From: Earliella scabrosa
Lineage: Eukaryota; Basidiomycota; Agaricomycetes; Polyporales; Polyporaceae
Direction: 5' to 3'
Length of the DNA stretch: 64,000 nucleotides
Assembly: GCA_022605405.1 (NCBI GenBank)
Contig: JABYQQ010000002.1
Coordinates: 1,488,001-1,552,000, forward strand
The first letter of the stretch is position 1. Every line of letters begins with the position of its first letter. The notes below the pieces were generated by a model, which saw only the letters and a program-made list of their open reading frames with translations, ran no database searches and was not told where the DNA came from. The translations under genes were made by a program, and so were the position numbers. Of the stretch, positions 1 through 11,338 are shown piece after piece.

Positions 1-28
1 TGGTCACAATGCGCATTACAACTCACCA

Positions 29-1077
29 TCAGCGCGTCGCCTCCACGCCATGTACTCGTACGCGGTAAAGACGCGTCATAGCTCCCCCCCAGTTGCTCCT
101 GACTTCGACGACAAGGACACCAAAGAAGATGCGGGACCGAAGTACCGCCGCGTCGATGGGGAAGGTCTGGATATGAGACTCGGCCTTGATGTCGTACTCG
201 AAGGCGGCGAGGGGAAGAAAGGTGCCGCCGGTTGTGACGGGAGGGCCGTCGCCCGTCGTGTTGAGAGGCGACATACTGAAACGATCGATCGAATCAGCGT
301 AGCGTTGCTCGTTCTCCTTGCCGTCCAAACCTCCCCAAACAACAATTTGACGGGGAGCTTGAGTGATGGCGGTCGTGAGCTCACGGGGAAGATGGTCGAT
401 GGTGACATGAGTGGGGTAGATCTGACTGGACAGTTTGATGCCGACTTGACCACTTTCGCCTGAGAAGGACCAACACGACGCGGCGCGAAGGTCTTCATCC
501 AGGATGTTTGAGGGGGGACGAGCCTTCTCGATCTCGGACTTCGGGGGAGAAGTCAACTTGACGATGACCTTGGCCCCCTCGCCCGCCAGAGCGAAGTCAG
601 GGAGACCAACAGGCCCTCTGAGAACATCCTTCATGGCCTCCTTGATCTCTTTTTGCACGTAAGAGGCGATGTGCGGGGGAACGGAAGCGGGACGACGTCG
701 GGGAGCGATGCGCGAGAATGTAAACTTCGGGCGAACATTGGACATGTCGACCAGGGTTCGCGACATGATGCCCGAGTCGTCGCGGACCGCTATGCCAATA
801 CACGCACCCATGATGAGGCCAAACAAGCTGAGAAGAACGACCAAGAGGGTCGACCAACTCCCAGCACTCCGTGGTTTGTTCTCCCTACGAGGATCCCCGC
901 CATTGTCAGAGTCGCTGTGTGGGCTCCGCGATCGGACGCGCTTGACCTTCTTCCTGTCGTGCTTGGAGTCGAATCGAACGTTTCGATCTGATGGGCCGGT
1001 CAGTCAACGTTCAGGAGTCGAGTGGGACACTACTTGCCAGGTGGCAGAAAACGATCAGGGTCGTAAGGGTCCGACAT
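29..1077 (-). CDS. SUN-domain nuclear envelope protein
   Basis: Proposed model: exon 1 1077-1034 and exon 2 953-29, joined in phase, 322 residues. The N-terminus is basic and Ser-rich (KKKVKRVRSRSPHSDSD). One transmembrane helix lies near residues 50-70 (LLVVLLSLFGLIMGACIGIAV). The C-terminal half from about residue 175 is a SUN domain: it opens CWSFSGESGQVGIKLS, continues with IYPTHVTIDHLP and PRQIVVWGG, and ends VEVRSNWGGAMTRLYRVRVHG, the expected SUN core. SUN proteins sit in the inner nuclear membrane and bind KASH proteins across the perinuclear space, coupling the nucleus to the cytoskeleton. The topology here (basic nucleoplasmic N-terminus, one helix, luminal SUN) fits. It is short for the family and has almost no luminal coiled coil. 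The domain call is secure. The first exon is inferred, and an alternative acceptor at 988 is not in frame with it. Confidence 0.8.
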
Positions 1078-1524
1078 GCCACAACGACAAGCTCGAGATG
1101 ACTGCAAGTGTCGAGCGTTGAGAGGGATGAGGCACGGATCGACAATAAGGCGAGCCACTTACGTGCACGACTGGCGATGCAGATGAGGACAAGAGTCGGA
1201 ACGGACAAGCGCCCTTGCGGACGTCCCGGGGAATGCCGACGGGGCGCACCAACGGGGCGCGTCCCCAAGACACCATTCAACAGGAGTCAATACATGCAGA
1301 GACCAGTACAGACAACGCTACACAAAGTTTTGTTTAGATACGCACACCAAAGTATCCACAAGATCCCAATTCAGTCATCCTCCGACCTTTCCAACTTGAG
1401 TACAACGTGCTCAGGTTCTCCCGTGGAGAGCCCCTCGGTAACGACGCCGTCGTTGATCGCGCCAAGGAGCGACCTTCCGTTGATTGCGAGTCCTACCACG
1501 TTATGCAACAGGCGAGCCGGGGTG

Positions 1525-2370
1525 CTATATGGCGTCAGACGGGGGGCAGGAGGTGAGGGCTGGAAGCAGGAGACATCCGAGCCGGACGGCGCGCCGCTCG
1601 GAGATGACACTGTTGCGAGAGATGACGATGACGAGATTGACAACCACCATGGTCGCGAGGGTATACTTGACGAGCAGGAGGACGACGCCAACGATGCCGC
1701 GGATCCAGCATAGGAACAATGCAGATCCGTCGTAGCAATCGCCCCAATCGCCGCTGAGGTCGTCTCCCGAAGCTGCCATAATGACATCCTCGAAGATAAA
1801 CTCAAGCAGCGCGCAGACGAACCAGAGGACTCCGAGGACGATGCGGCGGATGAACTTGTACACCGTAACGATGAAACCTTCGCGGACGTCGCAATGGCCG
1901 CAGGCACAGTAATAGTCGAAATCACCGAGGAGAAAGTCTATGATAGCGTCGAAGGCGCGCCTCGGGAGAGAATCCTCGTACTCCAAGACGCAGTTGCTGC
2001 CCTCGCTGCCGTCATCGTGGTTGTCATCGTCTTCGCCCTTGTCGGCGTTGTCAATATTGTGGATGCTGTCGGCGTTGTCGCGGGGGTCTTCGCGGCCACT
2101 CTCATCGATGACTTGGGCCGTCCGTGCGCCAGCTAGATTTACGGAACAACAGAATGAATATGGCGCAGACAAAAAGTCAGAATGTTGATTGGACGTACAG
2201 GAGGACGCGGACTTGCGCTCGTGCTCTATGGAAACAGACATCGCGTTCTGAAGTAGTCCTAGATGGCACGGTGACGTTAGATAGAGAGGATCAACACCAT
2301 GGAATGCGCCACTCACGTCGTTGTATGGAGTGGCGAAGGATGCAGGTCGGAGCGTCCAGGGACCGCCCAA
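1525..2370 (-). CDS. Uncharacterised membrane protein (gene model uncertain)
   Basis: An open frame on the minus strand encodes an Asp/Glu-rich segment (NADKGEDDDNHDDGSEG) followed by at least two strongly hydrophobic stretches, FIRRIVLGVLWFVCALLEFIF and IRGIVGVVLLLVKYTLATMVV. A Cys/His cluster (FDYYCACGHCDVREG) precedes the first. The acidic segment followed by helices looks coding. The 5' end of the open frame has no ATG and carries a splice-donor-like GTGAGT after PYND, so the true gene probably has one or more upstream exons and different limits. No family was recognised. The gene lies tail-to-head with the SUN gene, with no sign of shared regulation. Confidence 0.4.
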   Translation of the reverse strand: MGGPWTLRPASFATPYNDVSGAFHGVDPLYLTSPCHLGLLQNAMSVSIEHERKSASSCTSNQHSDFLSAPYSFCCSVNLAGARTAQVIDESGREDPRDNADSIHNIDNADKGEDDDNHDDGSEGSNCVLEYEDSLPRRAFDAIIDFLLGDFDYYCACGHCDVREGFIVTVYKFIRRIVLGVLWFVCALLEFIFEDVIMAASGDDLSGDWGDCYDGSALFLCWIRGIVGVVLLLVKYTLATMVVVNLVIVISRNSVISERRAVRLGCLLLPALTSCPPSDAI

Positions 2371-2576
2371 TGCGAGCCCGCCACGAGAGTACTACCACGC
2401 CACTCGCATGAGGCTGACGGTGTCTTCTGGCATCATCTGGCGTCAGGAGCAGCGATGTGGAGCCGACAGCGCGACGTCGGCAGCAGACACCACACAGTGC
2501 ACGCCAAAGATACGACCGAAGAGATGTGTATTGTGCTAGACAAGAGAACTGCTGCTCGGACTAAATAGCGGAGTAA

Positions 2577-3608
2577 TTACCGCGCCTTCGGGTTGCGGAG
2601 CTGCTTGATACCCCATCCCGGAGATACCCATGAAGGCTGGTGCCTCGTCGGGGTGATGGTAAGCCGTCGCCCATCCTCCCTCACATCTCCCTCACGAGTC
2701 TTCTTCCAAAATCCAGACCCGTCGGCCCCGACCGTCCAGATCCAAAGTTGGACCATGATCTGCGGCAGGTCGAGTACAACATTGCTGTAAAGATCATCAA
2801 CCTTCAAGTCGGGATACGAGGTGAGGTCCGGAGGATGGTCGATCGGTTCGGATGAGAACGACTCCCAGAATGGGGTGCGGACGTGGGGGTCTATAGTAGA
2901 CGTGGTTCTGTTGTCTTTGATGAAGAAGGGTTCGCCGTCCTGGGAGGAGATGTCAGAGAGCTGAGTATGCCGGATATCATGCAGAGAGGCGTACCATCTC
3001 CCCATATCGCGTGATGAGTTCCCCGTTAGGCTTCACGTATTCTGCAATGGTGGCCAGCGTAGCCTTCTTCCCAAGCTTCTTCAGAGGCGGCAGCGAACTC
3101 CGGGAGGTCGGCTGATTGACTCGCGCCGTGCCAGCTTGAGCTTGTGTAGAGCTGCGCGGAGTCGCGGAGGCTTTGGGGAAGGCACGCATCAAGGGAGAGG
3201 AAGGGAGGCTGGAGAGGGACGACTCCTCGGACGATGAGCTCTCGCCGGAGGGGGAGTGCGCCCTCGGAGTTACTGCTCGCTTCGAAGAGGGGCCAGGCGT
3301 GCTCGCACGAGACGCGGAGCCCTGCTGGTCCTTCATCCGCATTTCATGACGCTTGACCACTTGGGCTGGACGAATCAAACTACGGAGCAGTCAGTAATAA
3401 ACTTGAAGAATGGAGTGCCAAAAACGTACGCGGCGGGCTGACTCTTGAAGCGTCGAGTCGCAGTGAGCGCTGCTCCTCTCACATGACGTGCTGGGGCCGG
3501 AGCAACACACTCGATAAACGTGGGTGATCCCGTCTCGCACCGACGCGACGCAGTGAAGTAGTACAGTGGAGGATTGGAGGAGCGTAGTTTGGAGTGGGTG
3601 GGAGCCAT
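2577..3608 (-). CDS. Hypothetical Ser-rich protein, three exons
   Basis: Exons 3608-3430, 3379-2995 and 2939-2577 join in phase to give 308 residues. Donors (GTACGT, GTACGC) and acceptors (TAG, CAG) are canonical and the introns are about 50 bp. The start is the ATG at 3608. The middle exon carries a Ser-rich low-complexity stretch (SGESSSSEESSLSSLPSSP) and basic patches. It is followed by a conserved-looking segment rich in aromatics (EPFFIKDNRTTST, VQLWIWTVGADGSGFWKK). No domain was recognised. Consistent splice phases across three exons and typical codon composition are the main evidence that it is real. The cellular role is unknown; the N-terminus (basic, with aromatics and no acidic residues early on) could be mitochondrial, but this is only a guess. 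Confidence 0.65.
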
Positions 3609-4335
3609 CAGGACGACGTGAGACGCGATCGAGTGCTGTCAGGCAGGCGGTGGAGGCGTTCGGTGGTGATGTTCCGACAACAAGGGTGGGTCACAATTTA
3701 TGCAGACGAGGATTGAGGACATCGTCGCATTCATTCGAACTCGGGGAAAGGGAGTGAGCAAACGACACAAGCGCGATGCGGAGGCGGAGGGATGTTCGGC
3801 GAGCGCCGGAAAGACATGTTTGCATCTGTTTACAAAGCTCCACCTCTAAGCTCTTAAGACCCCATTCTAAGTTGTTGGGCAACACAACGGTCGTAAGTCA
3901 TCCACTGCTATTGCTTTTACTCAGGATGCTCAAAAATTGAACCAAACACCTTTGAAGGTTTGAAGTTTGACACCTCGGCAGTAAGTAGCTGTAAGCGCCT
4001 CGATCATGTGGAGGCGCAGGGCCCAACAAAGGAAGACCGTGGAAGCCGCTGCCCTGCAATCAACAGGCCCACCAAAGGCTGAGCTTGCGCATTCGACTTC
4101 ACTCTTTTACTCTTACACCGCTACTGGAAGCCTGCGACAGCTCGCGAGCTGACATCAAAGGAGGTCTACAAACACGAGCTGTAGTGGCACTCCGTAAGTG
4201 GCGCTGTTTTGCTCCGCTTCGCGCCGTTTAGGCTTGGCCTCGGTTCCCCGCCACTCGAGGTCAGTGCGCTCTCGTCTAACGGTGAAATCACAGAGCAACT
4301 TCACCGCGAAGCTCGCAGAAGTACCGCGCGTCATC

Positions 4336-5019
4336 ATGGCGCATGCCGCACCCGTCAAATTGTTCTACACCGCACCCTGCGAGACTGTCTTCGCATTTGG
4401 CACTGACAGCGCGGAGGACGACGACTACGCCCTCAAGCCAGTGCAGGTATTTCTAGTAGAGCTGATGGATCCAGTATCCCGTGAGTTGATCCGTATGCGC
4501 TTGGAGTAACGAGCTCAACCATGTCTCTAGTGCTGCTGTGCACTGTAGTGGATAAGGGTGACGCCGTCACCTTTCGGTCGTTAGAGGTCACACATGAAGG
4601 AGTTTCATCACTGCGCCAACTAGTGAGGGCGTCCTCCCAAGCTAGGCAATGCATCATCTGACTCAAAGCTCCTACAGGCACCAACTATGCTGAGCATGCG
4701 GCTTCCTTACTTTGGTATATTTATCTCCTTCGAGATGCAAGAGATACTCGAAGAGTTCAAGACCGCCTTGAACGAATGGTTCGACGCCAAGGGGACGGTT
4801 GACCCGGCAGGACAGCCAGAACCCGGCACAAGGCCGACTGTCACAGGCCCTGCCATAGGCGGGGTGAGTGCGGTTACGGTTCTCGAGCATGTTCAATCTT
4901 TTGCCGCCATGGTAGAGGATGCTAGGTCCCGAACGAACGCTAAGCTCATTTCGGGCACTCCAGAGTCACTCGAGGAATTATGTTCTTGGACGGAAGGGCA
5001 GATTGGGGCGGAACGGTGA
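4336..5019 (+). CDS. Hypothetical protein, three exons
   Basis: Exons 4336-4492, 4531-4622 and 4678-5019 join in phase with canonical sites (GTATGC/TAG, GTGAGG/CAG). The product is 196 residues, beginning MAHAAPVKLFYTAPCETVFAFG. The last exon contains an amphipathic segment (MQEILEEFKTALNEWFDAKG) and an acidic end. The introns are very short (38 and 55 bp), at the lower limit for basidiomycetes, so the model is moderately supported. No domain was recognised and no function is proposed. The roughly 300 bases before the next gene on the opposite strand hold nothing clear. Confidence 0.45.
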
Positions 5020-5337
5020 TTGTGGCTAGCACGACTCTGGTGTGATGATGTATAGTGCTATGGAACAACATACTGACTCCTGAACCACGCGCGTGTCCCG
5101 GGTTCCCGGCAACCAAATCTAAGTCTTGGAAGAAGCGTCGATCAGGTACACGATAAGCTTTGCAGATCTAGGCACCGATGTTGCGGTTGATCGCGGCCTG
5201 ACCTCGCGCTACTCAACATCTTCGCAAGCCGACTTAGCGCTCTGCCTCTTGACCTTCGTGGCTTGCGCCAAGTGGTTGATAATACATGGAGCAGATTCAT
5301 TCCAGGCTTCATTCGTCGACTATTCCTACAGCAGCAT

Positions 5338-7008
5338 TTACGCAAATTGATCGTCCCCAAATATGTCCTCAAGCTCTCCGTCCAGCCACTCAGCCATGCA
5401 GACCAGGTATACCACGACCGACATCAAGACGAGCAAGCCCAAGAACAGCGCTATGCCTCCCAGCAGTCTGAGCGAAAGCTAAAAATGTGTTAGCATGGCA
5501 GCAGGTGGGGTATGTTGAGACACGTACCAGGGACGAAGTGCAACAACGAGCCAGCTTCTTGTCCTTGGCGCGGTCAGACGCCTCGGCGCTCCGCTTCGCC
5601 TTGACGGAGCCACCGGCAGTCCATACAATAATAGGACAAGGACCGTCCTCGTTCATAATGCCCGCCGCTATGATGAACGTATCGTTCTCGCCATCATAGT
5701 GGCCCTGCAGAGTGGCAAGCAGTCAGGCTATGCGCTCAAATCTCGGAGACGATGGATGCTACTCACAGACAAGGCCAGGACTGTCTCATCGTCTACGAAA
5801 GCTGATTAGGCCGTACTGATATCGGTAAAAAATGAACATACTTGGGATAGCCAACGAAGGCAGCTTTCGTTCCGACTCGACGAACCAGAGCATCAGGCGG
5901 CCATTGGTACTACCCCCCACGATAGCAGTCCCGCCGTGAATGAAGGAGACCTGAACTGCACGCGTGTGTTCTCCATCGTCCTTCTGCTTGAACGTCCGGA
6001 TAATCTCGCCCGCATTCAAGTCATAGATCTGGAAGCCGACACCGAGGTTATACGCCGCAAGCAACCCCCCGTTGGGGGATAGACTGCTCGTGATGCTGCC
6101 GCGCAGCGGGCGGTGTCAGTACTAGGTGCGAGAGTGCGAGGTGATGGTCTCACATGGGTGCGTTGCTATCTATACTCCGAATGGATTGCCACGAGTCCCT
6201 GTCAAACAGTCTACGCGACATCAGTTCGCGAGTATGACGTGGGCGCCATAGTCAGGTACTGCACTCACTTTATTCCGTGGTTCAGATATGCGACAACAAG
6301 ACACGCAGGGGTCCAGTATATCCCAGTGATCAGAACTTCCGATGTACCCTTGCCCTCATGGCCGGTCTCTGGGCCCGGCTGGGTTGAGTCTTCGGTATCT
6401 TTGCGCCCGTCCGTCCGCTCACCGCCGCGCGTCTTGCCTTCATGTCGCTTACGAAGTTTATTCTGGCGTTTGGGGGTTCCCGGACCAGGGAGAGACCGGA
6501 ACAGGCAGGACATGGAGGCTGAACAAGGTCGTAAATGCCTGGACTCCGCCACATCTAGAACAACACTCACGATCAATGTTCCAGTACCATATGGACAGCT
6601 CCTGTTGCGCTCCGGAAGCGACCAGCTCTCCCGAGACAGCTAGGTGCTCAACCGGATAGAGATGTCCCCATAAGCCGCGCACGTGAGTAAACTCCTGTAG
6701 GCGCAAGATGAGCGAAAGGACCGCCTATGAAACGTGCCACTCACCTCGCCTTTGATCATGGACGAGATGATGCCGTCGGCCAGTCCACAGACCAGTGCCT
6801 CGTTGTTGAACCAGGCCAGCAATGTGACTTTGGTCTTCGAGTTATACACGTCTGACAGTGACCAGGTCTTGGTATCCCAGACGCAAACTGTGCCGTCCAA
6901 TCCGGCGGTAGCGAGAAGGGAACCGTCGGGATTGAAGACCACCGCTGTGATGCCGCTGGAATGGCCGTCCATCAAGTGGGCTGTTTGTGTGTATCGAATC
7001 TCGGACAT
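5338..7008 (-). CDS. WD40-repeat protein with C-terminal transmembrane helix
   Basis: Eight exons running from the ATG at 7008 (exon 1 7008-6745, exon 2 6694-6571, then further short exons) to the TAA at 5338-5340. All junctions I checked keep frame. WD-like repeats are visible: HLMDGHSSGITAVVFNPDG...VCVWDT, HLAVSGELVASGAQQELSIWYW, ITSSLSPNGGLLAAYNLG..IYDL, and VSFIHGGTAIVGGSTNGRLMLW. A basic low-complexity linker (KRQNKLRKRHEGKTRGGERT) sits between repeats. The last exon adds a single hydrophobic helix (LLGGIALFLGLLVLMSVVVYLV) and an acidic tail (EWLDGELEDIFGDDQFA). WD40 propellers are protein-interaction scaffolds. A tail-anchor-like helix suggests that this one sits on a membrane with the propeller in the cytosol. 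The specific partner is unknown. Confidence 0.75.
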
Positions 7009-7962
7009 AGCTATCGCCGTTGGTCGAGGGTTTCGCGAGTGAGGTTGAGGTGAGCAAAGGAGCGATTTGGGGTGCCACTCGAGCCCGCCGGCGCGCACAT
7101 TGACGACACGCGACTGAGACTTACACGTGGTCGCGCATGGGCGCATAGGTTGTTCGCTGTCGGCGCGGCATGGCATCGATGAGCAGTAGACAAGAATAAT
7201 AGATATGTATACGTCACGATGGAGGACATGCGAGACGTCATGTTGTGAGTGATCACATGGAATCGGGACTTGCAGTACTCGCCTCAAGTACGTCGCTCAA
7301 CGACGCGACGCGACGCGACACGTGAGAAGTAGAAGCACGTGCTTTTCCATGCCAGCACCGTCATGGCGCCGACATGAAGTTGAACTTGCTCACTGCGTTG
7401 ACCAGCGTGCACGATGGTACCTGTTACGATTGGGCTGTCCCCCGGTGCAGCTCAACAGCACTTTCCTCCATCACTCTTCCTCCTCTGCTCTGTTACATCG
7501 ACAGGAACGTCGCCGCGTCGGTGTGGAGTCAAGACACGCGCACGACCAGGAACACCACGCCCTATTGCCATTGGGATGCAGCCCTAGGACCGTACAGACG
7601 GGGCCGACATGTTCTGCAAGTTAATATTGCCATGTGTGCGTACCATATCTACTGTCTGGTTTCCGCTAGCGCCATCAGTACTGACAGGATAGCCTGGGGC
7701 AAGTACCGCTTCCGGCGCGTTTATTGCGATCTGCGTACGCTCCATCTTTCGGCAATGCAGGTGTTGAGTAGGGAGCATGGACAAGACCCCAGGTGCGAGT
7801 ATCTTTTGCACTCGCGTGATGCAGCGTGACTGACTCTCGGGCAAAGGTTCTTTGTACGCTACCACGTGTAGTAGCTGGAGCTCACCCACTCCGTCTGCCC
7901 TTCGTCGCATCGCATCGCACCTTGCAACGTCGTCGCACGAGCCCGCTATTTTGCCTGACACC
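7009..7962. other. Intergenic region, divergent promoters
   Basis: This region separates the divergently transcribed WD40 gene (-) and leucine-rich gene (+), so it must hold both promoters. Open frames here overlap on several strands, lack protein-like composition and show no domain. A short direct reiteration of CGACG occurs near 7300-7320. I see no RNA gene. Confidence 0.5.
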
Positions 7963-9143
7963 ATGGTCTGTACCCGCTCTCAATTCAAGAACGATGTGGA
8001 AGAAGTATGTTCCTCCTTGATAACTCCATGTCGTTGTGCTGATTGTGACAGGTCGCTGCCGCTACGCCACTACAAGTGAGTAGGTTGTGTGCTGACGACA
8101 CCCAGCTACTGAATTGTTGCTTAGGAGACCAAAGTGCTTCTCACCTTGGCGGAACTGATCACTTTCGTTGAAGTTGCCCGCCTGAAAGCAGGGCATGGCG
8201 CCGCCGTTGACTACCTGAGCATCACACTCAAAGTACCGTCAATGGAGCAAGATATCGTCCAACGGTACCTGCCAGTGTGCCTTGCGCTCACCCCCAACGT
8301 CACGATCCTCGAGGTCTTCACGACGCCTCCCATGTCCCTCCCTTCCCTCTCTTCCGCGCCGCTCCCTCGTATCGAGGTGCTAAAGACAAACCTCCCTCAC
8401 CGGACTCTATTCGCATTCATTGCCAAACATCCCTCTCTACGCGCGTTGGACATCGAGGCCTGCAGACGCGCCCGCCAATGCGCTCTCTCTCCCGTCGTCA
8501 CCCAGGAGATAACCGACATTCGCTGTCCCGCTGAGTGTGCTCCCCGACTTGTACATGAGCGCCTCGAGCGCCTCCGAATCGACCTTGCACGAGCAGTCAG
8601 CCCGGCATCAGCCGTCATTACAAGTTTCCCCATCGCGCTGGACGCCCTCTACGTCCTTACCGTGGAGTTCACGGCTGACGACAAGAAGATCTTAGACGTC
8701 ATCGCCACGAATCTGCCGGCGCTCCGCTACCTGAAGCTCGTCGAGAAGACTAAGCCCCTGGTACGTCAATGATATTGTTCCTGTACGGGAAATACCTTCT
8801 CAACTCCTTGCAGACTCATAAGCACAAACCGCGGCCATGGACCAACCGTACCGCGTGGGCGACGTCGCTGAACAAGATGGTCAATCTTGAACGACTCCTC
8901 ATACGCACCGCCGGATCCGTCGGGACGACGCCCGGCGACGTTGCGTCGGAGCGCGACATCTTTCATGGCTGGGTCAATCCCGCTGCCGGGCCTCCCCAGC
9001 CTACTCTCCATTACATCGGAGTCTGGCAGCGCGCAAAAGATCAGGATGGTGGGGTTCTGAGCGAATGGTCTCGCATGGATGGGAGTTGGAGAGGTACATG
9101 GACCCCCGCTCCAGATCCAGACCGAGTGGCATTATTTTTGTAA
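7963..9143 (+). CDS. Leucine-rich F-box-like protein
   Basis: Exons 7963-8004, 8052-8075, 8125-8760 and 8814-9143 join in phase to give 343 residues. Start is the ATG in MVCTRSQF at 7963; the two first exons are tiny (14 and 8 codons). The body reads like the LRR part of basidiomycete F-box proteins: regularly spaced hydrophobics such as LTPNVTILEVF, LPRIEVLKTNLPHR, HPSLRALDIEAC and NLPALRYLKLVEK. A typical N-terminal F-box (LPxEILxxIF) is not visible, so it may be an LRR-only relative. Such proteins usually present substrates to an SCF ubiquitin ligase. That is family knowledge; here it is an inference. It differs clearly from the A-F family elsewhere in the window and lacks their SQDAW C-terminus. 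Confidence 0.65.
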
Positions 9144-9431
9144 CATTGTGTATGGTACGATATTGGCAAAGCATTCTACTACTAGGATGTCCATCGCGCG
9201 CGACCGACGGGAGCGACGGAGCGATGGAACGGACAGCCGGCACGCGACCGACGGGCCTGGGAGCGCGCAAGCTGGCGCTCCGGGGCGCCAGCCACTCGGC
9301 GGCGCGGATCAGACACGGACAAAGAGCCTTTGTCCGCTACCCACTTGCGCTCGACATTTGCGCATCGTCATGTCTCGTCCACCTTCACCGCGCTCACAAC
9401 GGCCGCTACCTACACAAGATAAGCACTCTCG

Positions 9432-11099
9432 ATGCCAACCACCTCTACCGCTTGGGATTCCGATGGGATGATTCAGGCGGATAGTTCACCTGAATCTCCT
9501 CGTACGTCCGAGTCGCCCCCTCGCACGCCCGAGTCGCCCCCTCGCACGCCCTCTCCTCGCATGTTCGAGTCGCCCCCTCGCACGTCCTCATCCCCTCGAG
9601 CGGCCCCTCGTCCTTTCATTCCATCGCCTCCGAGGCCTGTTGTTTCCTCGGACGACTCCTCCTTCGAGGTAAATTCCATGGGATCGTCCGATTTGCCGAC
9701 CTCCTCTCAAGTGGAGCGTGTCTCCCCTCGCTCCAGCCTGTCGAGCTCCGATAGGTCAGACACGTCCCAGTCGGACGACAGCATTGCTCTCGAAGACCGC
9801 CATATGGACTACGATGTCCCCTGTGCCGCTCAGGACGACGACATCGCGCCACTACTGTCTTCGTTGGCGGAGCTTCAACTACACTCCAAACCAACCACTC
9901 CATCGCGCGGACGATTGACGCCAGGAGGCTACACTGCTCCGGTATCGGAAGACATGGTCCCCGCTGAGGACGCCGAGTCCAATGCCGCCTTGTCCAGGCA
10001 CTTCTTCAAGACGATCAAGGGCATGCTGCGCACTCAAGTACGTTTGTCCCCACTTATGCCAGATACGCAGGCTGACGTTCAAAATAGACTATTATCGACA
10101 AGCGGACGGTTGAACTAGAGAGTGAGCTCGCCCGTTTACGCGCTCAATTCGTCGAGTCCGTCAAGACATCCAGGAGTCTGCTAGTGAAAACCAGGGGTAC
10201 GTCTTACGTCACTCCGTCCTCTGGAATCCCCATACTGACTCTCCAGCACAGAGACAATTGTGCAAGAACGTCGCGACATCGCCAGAGCGCAAGAAGGCGC
10301 GTGCGACACCGTGAAAGCACTCGAACAGCAGCTCGCCAAGGCTCAAGTGGCCATCGCGACTCTCCAAGCCCAGCATCTCGCCAACAAGGAGGCGATGGAT
10401 AGCATGTCCAACGATATTGCCGCGGTTCTTTCTATCCAGGACGAGATGGGACGTCAGTTGGAGCGACTGGACGAGTGCGAACAGAAGATTAGACACGACG
10501 TCCACTCCACAAGGGAGCGTCTCGCCGAACTGGCCTCCGATGAGGCTTTCCCTCCATTGGCCAACATCTACCCGACGCGTTCCAGCTTGGCCGAGGAGCT
10601 GTCTGCCGTAGCTACTCCCCTCGGCGTCGCACACCGAGGACAGGACACGAATGCATCTCCCCAGACCGCGGGCGTTCCTGAGCGCTCCGCGGATGTCTCC
10701 GCCGCCCATCCCTCAGGCGCCGGCAGAGGTGCAAGTCTTTCTCAAGCTGATGAAGATCAGCATCAGCGGGCAACCATGCTATCGCGCGTTGCAGCGTTCC
10801 TAGCAGCCAGGATCTCTGTAGGCGAGGACGTTCTAAGCAACAGTTATAGGGAACTCAAGCTGCGAGTCCCACGACCCATGGTTCGTCCTCAGACCAATGC
10901 GTCGAAGTCAGTGCTAATATTGTTCAAGGACATGAAAGCGACGACCGCCCGCACGATCAACAATATTGTCATGTACGCTGATTGGAACACCATTTCTCGG
11001 ACCGTGGCTGCATTCGCTGCGGTCATATGCGTCGCGCTCGTCTGGTGGCTGCAACTGCGCACGCCGCCCAGCGAATATCCCCTCTGGGATTCCTTGTGA
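9432..11099 (+). CDS. Ser/Pro-rich coiled-coil protein with C-terminal membrane anchor
   Basis: Exons 9432-10037, 10088-10196 and 10252-11099 join in phase, about 520 residues. The start is the ATG of MPTTSTAWDSDG. Residues about 20-60 hold repeats of the unit ESPPRTP, then Ser/Asp-rich sequence. A long coiled coil follows (ELESELARLRAQF, ALEQQLAKAQVAIATLQAQ, IQDEMGRQLERLDECEQKI). Near the C-terminus there is one hydrophobic helix (TVAAFAAVICVALVWWLQL) with a short tail, so it could be a tail-anchored protein with the coiled coil facing the cytosol. S/T-P sites are dense in the N-terminus (possible proline-directed phosphorylation). Such a layout resembles golgin or tethering proteins, but no family signature was recognised. 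Confidence 0.65.
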
Positions 11100-11338
11100 G
11101 CTCCGTTGTTGTTCCGTCAGCACTTCCATCAGTACTGTCGCCATACCCCGTGATGTACGTTTATAATACTGGGTTATCAATGCCACATGATCATTTGTAC
11201 TCGCGTCATATAGGCGTAGCCATACGGTGTGATCGCAATGCACTCTTGACTCCCGCCCTCTCTCGCTCCTCAGTATCTTCGCTGACTACATAATATCCCA
11301 TCTTCAGCCGCAGACCCACGTCGCTGTTGAGGCTCGCG

